From Synaphobranchus kaupii (Eukaryota > Chordata > Actinopteri > Anguilliformes > Synaphobranchidae), in NCBI GenBank assembly GCA_029718625.1, contig CM056387.1:37581244-37645243 (forward strand): a stretch of DNA of 64,000 bases, in the 5' to 3' direction. A program made the translations under genes and the position numbers. Below are positions 56,461 to 64,000 of the stretch, in pieces. The notes beneath the pieces are model-generated. The model did no database searches. It saw only the letters and a list, made by a program, of their open reading frames with translations, and was not told the DNA's origin. How positions within the stretch are numbered: the stretch's first letter is position 1; each line of letters opens with the position of its first letter.

Positions 56461-56880
56461 ATCCACTGCACTGTTCTAAACCAGTGTTCCACTGCACTGT
56501 TCTGAAGCAGTGTTCCACTGCATTGTTCTAAACCAGTGTTCCGTTGCACTGTTCTAAACCAGTGTTCCACTGCACTGTTCTGAAGCAGTGTTCCACTACA
56601 CTGTTCTAAACCAGTGTTCCACTGCACTGTTCTAAACCAGTGTTCCACTGCACTGTTCTGAAGCAGTGTTCCGCTGCACTGTTCTAAACCAGTGTTCCAC
56701 TGCACTGTTCTAAACCAGTGTTCCACTGCACTGTTCTAAACAAGTGTTCCACTGCACTGTTCTAAACAAGTGTTCCACTGCACTGTTCTAAACAAGTGTT
56801 CCACTGCACTGTTCTAAACAATTGTTCCACTGCACTGTTGTAAACCTGTGTTCCACTGCACTGTTCTGAAGCAGTGTTCT
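56461..56880. repeat. 26-bp minisatellite, about 16 copies
   Basis: The unit contains CACTGTTCTAAACCAGTGTT and CCACTG. In units with AAACCAGTG or GAAGCAGTG, CACTG and CAGTG can pair as a short hairpin. Variants AAACC/GAAGC alternate in the left part and AAACA dominates near 56730-56820. It degrades at the right into GTTCTAATTCACC. Confidence 0.93.
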
Positions 56881-57368
56881 AATTCACCATTTCAGCAGAG
56901 ATCTAATTGGCTATAACCCATGTTCCAATGTGCTGCATTAAAACTCCAGCGCAGCTCTCATGCAGTGCTACAATGCGGTGCACTAAACCCGGTGCTCTAA
57001 TTTAGCTTTTCACTTTTAAATGGCTGCTCTAAATACGCTGTTTGATTGACATGCTCTGATGCCATGCTGATGGATTGATTCTGAAACGCGTAGGTCAGCG
57101 CTTCTCTCTGGCTCATATTCCTCATCACTGGCTGGAGGGAGCAGGGGGGCCACAGGGGGCCACAAGGGGGCCACAGCGAAGCATCACACAGACAGACAGT
57201 GATCAGCCCTGGAGTGGAAAGAGCACACAAGGGGAGATACATGGGTGGAGACCCCCCCCCCCCCCCCCCCCCCCATGTTCTCTGCTCTGTGGGACCCCTA
57301 AGAGGTCAAGCACAACTCTAAGGATGACCCCCTTGTGAACGTACAACCCCCACTCCTCCAGCGTCCCG
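56881..57368. other. Non-coding sequence
   Basis: Decayed array remnants (GTGTTCCA, GTGCTCTAA), then a GGGGGCCACA triplication near 57145-57176 and poly(C) of 23 at 57252-57274. No gene. Confidence 0.4.
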
Positions 57369-57466
57369 GAGTACGAGCAAGTACTGATCTGGGCTCAGAT
57401 TTCCTAACGTTATCCCCATTATGTGCGCAGACGTAAGGACTGATCCCAGATCAGCACTCGTACTCT
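57369..57466. mobile_element. Short hairpin MITE
   Basis: The left arm (GAGTACGAG, ACTGATCTGGGCTCAG) and right arm (CTGATCCCAGATCAGC, CTCGTACTC) are inverted copies of about 35-40 bp separated by about 20 bp. Palindromic elements built on CTGATCTGGGATCAG are common in fish genomes. No coding capacity; outer boundaries are uncertain. Confidence 0.6.
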
Positions 57467-58580
57467 GAGCTTCACGAGTATTGACTCCGGGTGGTTAAAC
57501 CCTCACATCTATTACAGGGTTTGCTACAGACTAGAGCCCCTGGTGCCTTTGACTGTAGCTGTGATGCCCAGCAGCAGCTGGTGTTAAACCTCTGCTAATA
57601 TGGCAGCAGCGCTGGAGAATCCTCTTTTACCTCCTGTACTATGAATATGATGCCTGCGTCCCCCGTCCCCCCCACCCCCTCATCCTCAACCAGATTAATG
57701 ACAGGCTGAAGCGAGCTGTAATGGATCCGTGTGAAAGGATTTGGCCGGAATGGTTTTAACCATGGAAAAGCTCTGGAGTGGCTACCGGACGGCTATCGGA
57801 TAACAGCGGGGCATTAACGCGTACGCAGCGCCTGCTGGAGACGGCCGATGCCGAACGACGCTCCCCAATTTTCACATAATCCCCCACGGCTGATTGTTTT
57901 GTGAAGTGCACGCGGCCAGCGCATATTCATTAATAACGGCAGGCTAGGAGCTTTTTATTTTATGATTTTATATATTTATTTCCTCTATGGGTGCTTTTCA
58001 GCTGGAGCAATCATTTGTAGCCTAATATTGTAAATGACCTTCCTGGTTAAATTTAGACTGGAAGTAAGCTAACAGCAAGCTGTGCAATTTTCTTTATTTA
58101 TTTATTTATTAATTTTTCGGGGAAACAAATAACTTGCTCGCACACACACGCAGTTAGCTTAGATACCAGCTATCACTGTCCCCATCACCCCCAAACCCTA
58201 TCCCCTTCTAAATCCGCCTTAGTGTCAGCGGCTTTTGATGCGGCCTCCAAATAGAATTTTTAATAAGGAGTCATTATCATTTTGAGTTCCCCCTGAATGA
58301 AAAGAGTGACCTCTGGCATTTATTAAGAGGGGGCTACAGCCAGATAAGGCTCGGTGACATTAACGTGTGAATTTTAACTAAAAGTAGGTCGGTGGGGTGG
58401 ACGGGGGAGGGGGTGTTCAGGCTGGTAAAGGTGTTGAGAACGCCTCGGTGATGAAAATTGCTCCCATCCCACTTGAGGGTGAATTTTTAAAATGTATTTA
58501 GCGTGTTTTGTGGTAGTGGTGCGATACCGGCTGTTTCTGCTGTATCCGTAGCAGCGTCGCGCTTTTGAACAGGGAACTTA
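57467..58580. other. Unique non-coding sequence with possible regulatory patches
   Basis: 57690-57960 carries GCATATTCATTAATAACGGC and CpG-bearing text. 58220-58400 carries ATTTTTAATAAGGAGTCATT, CAGATAAGG (GATA-type) and CATTAACGTGTG. Both look more complex than the surroundings, but conservation is untested. No exon supported. Confidence 0.35.
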
Positions 58581-59080
58581 NNNNNNNNNNNNNNNNNNNN
58601 NNNNNNNNNNNNNNNNNNNNNNNNNNNNNNNNNNNNNNNNNNNNNNNNNNNNNNNNNNNNNNNNNNNNNNNNNNNNNNNNNNNNNNNNNNNNNNNNNNNN
58701 NNNNNNNNNNNNNNNNNNNNNNNNNNNNNNNNNNNNNNNNNNNNNNNNNNNNNNNNNNNNNNNNNNNNNNNNNNNNNNNNNNNNNNNNNNNNNNNNNNNN
58801 NNNNNNNNNNNNNNNNNNNNNNNNNNNNNNNNNNNNNNNNNNNNNNNNNNNNNNNNNNNNNNNNNNNNNNNNNNNNNNNNNNNNNNNNNNNNNNNNNNNN
58901 NNNNNNNNNNNNNNNNNNNNNNNNNNNNNNNNNNNNNNNNNNNNNNNNNNNNNNNNNNNNNNNNNNNNNNNNNNNNNNNNNNNNNNNNNNNNNNNNNNNN
59001 NNNNNNNNNNNNNNNNNNNNNNNNNNNNNNNNNNNNNNNNNNNNNNNNNNNNNNNNNNNNNNNNNNNNNNNNNNNNNNNN
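58581..59080. other. Assembly gap (500 N)
   Basis: Exactly 500 N, likely a placeholder. Unlike the first gap, its edges are not tandem repeats. Confidence 0.98.
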
Positions 59081-59758
59081 CCCCTAACTCCTCCTTATCA
59101 CTGCGGAAAGATGGAGGCTGGTTTGGGAGTGACGTCCACCCACCCGAGCTGCCAGCATAGTCAATGCGGCCTGACTCAAATCACACACACATATACACGC
59201 ATACACACTCTCCTCTCTAAATATTGGCCCCACTGCAGCCTGGAGTTGGAACAATACGCACACAGGCGTGTGTTTGAACAGGGCCATGGCGCTCTTGGGA
59301 GCTCTTGCTCCGGGAATTAACAGTGTAAATTATTAAAGCTATTCCATACTTTGCAAACAGTTGTGGGATCACTCGGTGTGTGCGTGTGCGCGTGTGTCTG
59401 TATCTGTGTGTTTGCGTATGTGTGTGCACGTGTGTTAGAAAGACGCAGCCCAGTCCCAGCGCTGCACATAGGAACATGCTTTGCTGTACACGCATGCAGT
59501 AAGCTTGTGTGGGAATCTCTATTTATACCCTTTGTTTGTAAAACAGAAGCCTGACCTTTAGATGCTCCCATCCCCCTGTAGGCAGTGAGCGCTTCCCTTT
59601 GAAGCAGCGCTGAACATTTTATCCTGGTCATTTAATCTCAGTTCTTGCCTGTGATTCTTCAGGAAATAGCACCGCGATTACTTAACCATGCATCCAAAAT
59701 AATTTCGAAAGCCTTTGAATGAAGACTAGAAGTTGTCAGAATGAGGTGAGAGATATAG
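59081..59758. other. Non-coding sequence
   Basis: A TG-rich stretch at 59376-59435. Nothing else recognised. Confidence 0.4.
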
Positions 59759-60658
59759 TTTCTACACGCAGGCCCTGCAGAAGCACAGAGCTACAGTTCT
59801 ACACACAGGCCCTGCAGAAGCACAGAGCTACAGTTCTACACACAGGCCCTGCAAGAAGCACAGAGCTACAGTTCTACACACAGGCCCCTGCAGAAGCACA
59901 GAGCTACAGTTCTACACACAGGCCCTGCAGAAGCACAGAGCTACAGTTCTTCACACACAGGCCCTGCAGAAGCACAGAGCTTACAGTTCTACACACAGGC
60001 CCTGCAGAAGCACAGAGCTACAGTTCTACACACAGGCCCTGCAGAAGCACAGAGCTACAGTTCTACACACAGGCCCTGCAGAAGCACAGAGCTACAGTTC
60101 TACACACAGGCCCTGCAGAAGCACAGAGCTACAGTTCTACACACAGGCCCTGCAGAAGCACAGAGCTACAGTTCTTACACACAGGCCCTGCAGAAGCACA
60201 GAGCTACAGTTCTACACACAGGCCCCTGCAGAAGCACAGAGCTACAGTTCTACACCACAGGCCCTGCAGAAGCACAGAGCTACAGTTCTACACACAGGCC
60301 CTGCAGAAGCACAGAGCTACAGTTCTACACACAGGCCCTGCAGAAGCACAGAGCTACAGTTCTACACACAGGCCCTGCAGAAGCACAGAGCTACAGTTCT
60401 ACACACAGGCCCTGCAGAAGCACAGAGCTACAGTTCTACACACAGGCCCTGCAGAAGCACAGAGCTACAGTTCTACAACACAGGCCCCTGCAGAAGCGCA
60501 GAGCTACAGTTCTACACACAGGCCCTGCAGAAGCACAGAGCTACAGTTCTACACACAGGCCCTGCAGAAGCACAGAGCTACAGTTCTACACACAGGCCCT
60601 GCAGAAGCACAGAGCTACAGTTCTACACACAGGCCCTGCAGAAGCGCAGAGCTACAGT
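59759..60658. repeat. 37-bp minisatellite, about 24 copies
   Basis: The unit contains AGGCCCTGCAGAAGCACAGA, GCTACAGTTCTACACAC. Substitutions between copies are almost absent (a rare GCGCAG), but single-base insertions are scattered (GGCCCC, GCAAGAAG, GCTTACAG, TTCTTAC, ACACCAC, CAACAC). Indel-only variation points either to a very young array or to long-read consensus errors. The 317-codon frame through it is an artefact that depends on those indels. Confidence 0.95.
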
Positions 60659-60889
60659 TGGGCAAAGTCTGACCCAGAGAACCAACGCAATCTGACCAGA
60701 ATTTCAACTCATTTTAGTCACTCCTACCGGAGTTTCAACTGTGTGTGTGCGTGTCAGGGTCACTGATTTTATGTCGATGGCCAGTTCCCGAGTCTTGTCT
60801 TCAGTAAATTAATTTGTAAGTAAGTAAAGTAAATAACGCAATTTATCATGTGACGTGGGAGAAATAGAACAAACGGAGTGTAAAAAGAA

Positions 60890-61185
60890 CTCACAGGGAG
60901 CAGCCAGAGGGGCAGATAGATTGTAAGAGGAGAGGGGGGCAGTTGGAAATGAGAGAGGGAGAGGGGCAGATAGATTGTTGGAGACGGAGGGGCAGGTTAG
61001 AAAATAGAGGGGGGAGAGGGTCAGATAGATTGTGAGAGAGGGGGGGGGGCAGTTGGAAAAGAGAGGGGCAGATAGATTGGAAGAACAGAGGAGATAGAGG
61101 GAGTAGGTTTGGTAGAGCGGGAGCTCGTTTGGAGAGGAAGAAAGGGAATGAGAGAGAGAGGGAATAAGAGAGGGAGGGGGTGAGG
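60890..61185. repeat. Purine-rich imperfect tandem repeat
   Basis: GAGAGGGGCAGATAGATTG recurs about four or five times with spacing of roughly 45-60 bp amid G/A-rich DNA, then decays into GAGAGAGAGGG runs. Confidence 0.75.
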
Positions 61186-61600
61186 AAGATTTCTCCATTA
61201 TTCCCTGCAACGCTTCACTTTGTGTCGGGAAGTGAATTTTCTCGCTGTTCTTACCGCTATCACAGGAAGGAGTCGGGGCACAGAGTTGCCGCGTTGAGTT
61301 TATGCGTGGCTTTCGGGCAGCCGTGAGCTAGACTTCACAAGCTTCTCTCTAGAGTTTGAAATCCCTAATCTCCCCTCAAAGGGAGCGTGCTAGCTCTGTG
61401 TAAATGTGCCCAAGTTCTGAAGAATTTTCCAGGAGGAGTCTTCAAATCTCCTCTCTGTGATGGGTTACTCTACAGCACAGCACCAAGACGTCTGTGCACC
61501 TTTGAGCAGTTTATTTGGTTATCCTTTCGTTAGCGGTAGCGGTGGGTGTAGCATTGATATCATGCGATGAGGCTTGGAGGTGGTGGAGTGTCACTGTGCT
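61186..61600. other. Non-coding sequence
   Basis: Unique sequence; nothing recognised. Confidence 0.35.
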
Positions 61601-61604
61601 ACGT

Positions 61605-61735
61605 CAGGCTTGTCGTGCTGACCAATGGAGAGAGAGGAGAATACGTCTGCCCTCGTCGTGCTGACCAATGGAGAGAGAAGAGAATACGTCTGACTCATCG
61701 TACTGACCAATGGAGAGGCAGGAGAATAAAGCTGT
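61605..61735. repeat. Repeat of about 45 bp with CCAAT, three copies
   Basis: CGTGCTGACCAATGGAGAGA followed by GGAGAATACGTCTG occurs three times, the third diverged. Each copy carries GACCAATGG, a CCAAT-box core. Confidence 0.85.
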
Positions 61736-62419
61736 GCACTGCACACGTCGTAGTACTAGGCACAAAAATAGAGGACCTACTTAATACTAAAAAATATCAT
61801 ATCATAGAAACTCTCTAGAAGGAAAGGCCTGGGTTACCAAAATAGCAAGAATAAGTTATTTCCATGAAGGCGTGAGTTTAACCTCACACCTCACGTCCGC
61901 ACTCGTAACTCGTTTCAGCTCCAGGCTAGACACATCAGCTTAAGGCAGCTGGCCGTGCTGCTTGTATTCCAAGCTGGACAGTGCGGTGAAAGACGGCCGT
62001 TGGTGTCAGGAGCGCTGCTAACACTGCCGTAGCGCAGGACAGAGGGGAAAGCCTTTTATTCAGCCGCTGAAAAGATGGCGGCACTGGGTTTCTATGCTCA
62101 TGGCCTGGGGAGTGAATGACATTCTGCTGCTCCCTCACTGTTCTACCAAGCAAGGTGCATGAGGGGGAAAAGGACAAAGAACTGTATGTAGGGAATTCAG
62201 CTCACTCCTGGAGAGAAATGGAAGGCCAAAATAAGCCTCTCTGCTGAACAATAAATAATTATATAAATCTTAAAAAAGCCCAGGCTTTTTACTCGTAAGT
62301 CTACTCCCCTGACTTACAGTTGGAAAAGTATGTTGACATTCTGATATTCTGGAAGCAAATGAGGGTTTTTTTTTAAAAAAGTAAAATTTAAAAAATCAAA
62401 AAGGGTGGCAGTGTAGGGC
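61736..62419. other. Non-coding sequence
   Basis: A YY1-type AAGATGGCGGC lies near 62073. A decayed piece GGTGGCAGTGTAG at 62405 precedes the SINE. No exon supported. Confidence 0.35.
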
Positions 62420-62640
62420 GGCAGTGTAGTATAATGGTTAAGGAACTGGACTTGTAACTGAAAGGTTGCAGGTTCGATTCCCAGGTAGGACACTGCCGTT
62501 GTACCCTTGAGCAAGGTACTTAACCTGAATTGCTTCAGTATATATCCAGCTGTATATATGGATAATATGTAATAAGAAGTTGTGTAAGTCGCTCTGGATA
62601 AGAGCGTCTGCTAAATGCTAATGTAATGTAATGTAAAAAA
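62420..62640 (+). mobile_element. tRNA-derived SINE, copy B (full length)
   Basis: Starts GGCAGTGTAGTATAATGG with the A box TGGTTAAGGA and the B box GGTTCGATTCC at 62471-62481. Middle text is TACCCTTGAGCAAGGTACTT. The 3' part GTCGCTCTGGATAAGAGCGT, CTGCTAAATG and the tail (TGTAA)n match fish L2-clade LINE ends. Such SINEs are transcribed by pol III and copied by the partner LINE. The clean boxes and intact tail suggest a fairly young copy. The first 14 bp are partly duplicated just upstream (62405-62417). Confidence 0.9.
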
Positions 62641-63556
62641 AGGATCTGGAACCCTCAGTGTCCTGAAATAGTGACCGTGATCCCCTTGGCGACGGTCCTG
62701 GAGCAGGTGTCTCACGGTCAAGTCCTGGTCTAGGTGACCCTGTCAGTTAACGCTTTGACGGTGTGCCTCGCCTGCTCGCAGAACTTGCGCGTCTCGGTAG
62801 ACACGCCCACCTGGCTGTGAGTGCCTGCGCATTCCTTCGCCGCAGTCTGGGAGAGTGATGCAGTCTGGGAGAGTGATGGATGGATCTGTACAAATAAGCC
62901 AACACAGATTACACTAGGAGCGAGAGGCAGGTGGTTACTGTGGGTTTTTCTCCGTTTTTATTTACCCATTATCAGAGCGAGGCAGGTGAACGAGCATGGT
63001 GTCATTGGGCCTTCTTTTATGGCCGATTGAAAGCTGACTGCTTCTCTTTATCCTTGTGAAGTCAGGGATTTTTGATACCTCGCTCGACACGGCAAATGCT
63101 TGACACCAGCCTCCTTTTGTTCTTCTGCAAACGGCTCCGACGGAATATAAAAGCAGTTTCAAAATAAAGGTTGGGGGGGGTGGGGGGGGCAACAGATTCA
63201 GTAGTGCTCATCGAATGAAGCGTTTGGTACGGAGTAAAAAGCATTCTCAGAATGCGGTTGAAGAGGGAGCAGGAGACTTGTTGTTTTCAGGTAAATTTGC
63301 AGGTAATCACTCGTGCAGTGTTTGACAGTGTAGCTTTTAACATCACACATGGGGAATCGTTCCCTATGGAATCGTCTCCTGTAGCAAAGAGGAGGAAATA
63401 GTTATGAGCGTTGCAAAAATTGCTTTGAATCACCCGGCATTGCCTAGTTTAAATGGCCCCATACCTGTATTTAAGGGAAGCTTTCATATACCTTTTCCAC
63501 CCACTACTCCCACATTATTTCCAGTGCAGTCTGCAGGAGGGGAGAGGGGCCGGTTA
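62641..63556. other. Non-coding sequence with short duplications
   Basis: An 18-bp direct duplication GCAGTCTGGGAGAGTGAT lies at 62842-62878. A G-rich stretch lies at 63171-63189. Nothing else recognised. Confidence 0.4.
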
Positions 63557-63660
63557 TTAGAACTGGTCACCCACAAACAGGCTCTATAGTGTGGAGACAG
63601 GGCAGGGATTATAACTGGTCACCCACAAACAGGCTCTGTAGTGTGGAGACAGGGCAGGGG
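63557..63660. repeat. 52-bp tandem duplication
   Basis: Two copies of a 52-bp block containing AACTGGTCACCCACAAACAG and GTGTGGAGACAGGGCAGGG, differing at a few bases (TCTATAG against TCTGTAG). Confidence 0.9.
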
Positions 63661-63745
63661 ATTACATTACATTACATTACATTACATTACATTTATTTAG
63701 CAGACGCTTTTATCCAAAGCGACGTACAGTAAGTGCGTACAGAGA
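63661..63745 (-). mobile_element. Reversed L2-type LINE/SINE 3' end
   Basis: ATTACATTACATTACATTAC followed by ATTTATTTAGCAGACGCTTT and TATCCAAAGCGACGTACA is the reverse complement of the L2-clade LINE 3' end and its TGTAA tail. It shares this end with the SINE at 62420-62640 but in the other orientation. Only the 3' terminus is present, as expected for 5'-truncated LINE insertions. Confidence 0.8.
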
Positions 63746-63870
63746 CATCATCATCATTACAGAACAGACGAGGCAAAGCACATCCTTTGCATAATGTAGC
63801 AGCTATCCGTAGCAATGAACGTTGACTGTAGTTCACAGTAAGCTGTGGGCAAATCAGCAACACCACACTT

Positions 63871-64000
63871 CCATTCCAAATACTATTATAAACTACTATT
63901 ATAGACCATTCCAAATACTATTATAAACTATGCTATTATAAACCATTCCAAATACTATTATAAACTATACTATGATAAAACATTCCAAATACTATTATAA
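63871..64000. repeat. AT-rich minisatellite, continues beyond window
   Basis: CCATTCCAAATACTATTATA followed by AACTATGCTATTATAAA recurs about three to four times with a period of about 32-37 bp and reaches the last base, so the array is cut by the window edge. Confidence 0.85.

Noticed and set aside
59719..60672. 317-codon plus-strand frame
   Set aside because: Pure 37-bp repeat translation kept open by single-base insertions that may be sequencing errors.
62066..62085. YY1-type promoter motif AAGATGGCGGC
   Set aside because: An isolated motif with no CpG island, start-site signal or downstream exon.

Overview
This window reads as non-coding DNA from a ray-finned fish (teleost). Evidence: no compact operon-like coding; tRNA-derived SINEs whose tails match the 3' end of fish L2-type LINEs and end in TGTAA repeats; fish-type hAT, Tc1-like and hairpin MITE elements; abundant (TG)n and (CT)n microsatellites; two assembly gaps of exactly 500 N. 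TGTAA-tailed L2/SINE pairs are known from eels, so an elopomorph (eel or tarpon relative) is possible, but that is inference.

I find no protein-coding gene I can name. Nearly all long open frames are artefacts of tandem repeats, some with a unit length divisible by three. Three short segments with good splice signals (29782-29857, 38889-38962, 51957-52069, all +) are possible internal exons. The last is the most protein-like. Their phases do not join into one reading frame.

Layout. 1-9 kb: hAT MITE, SINE, a 370-bp hairpin element and, 35 bp after it, a 1.8-kb array of a 33-bp unit. 9-15 kb: microsatellites, a purine-rich array and a trinucleotide array that runs into gap 1. 15-20 kb: possible regulatory patches, a Tc1-like fragment and (TG)n. 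20-29 kb: three large minisatellites (37/38-, 54- and 25-bp units), the last split by a hAT MITE with a perfect 8-bp target duplication. 29-35 kb: a reversed SINE, a candidate exon, a TIR element of about 0.7 kb and, directly abutting it, a 38-bp minisatellite. 35-49 kb: mostly unique sequence rich in TAATTA, ATGCAAAT and CpG patches, with very long poly(C) tracts; this resembles the intron or flank of a developmental regulator. 49-64 kb: nested repeats, the best exon candidate, 26-bp and 37-bp minisatellites, gap 2, a SINE and a reversed LINE tail.

The main story is structural. At least eight minisatellites occupy about 9 kb, and several abut or contain mobile-element ends. The second theme is possible cis-regulation: clusters of homeodomain and POU-octamer motifs, including a perfect 12-bp inverted octamer pair at 43333-43364. 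No previously undescribed protein system is visible.
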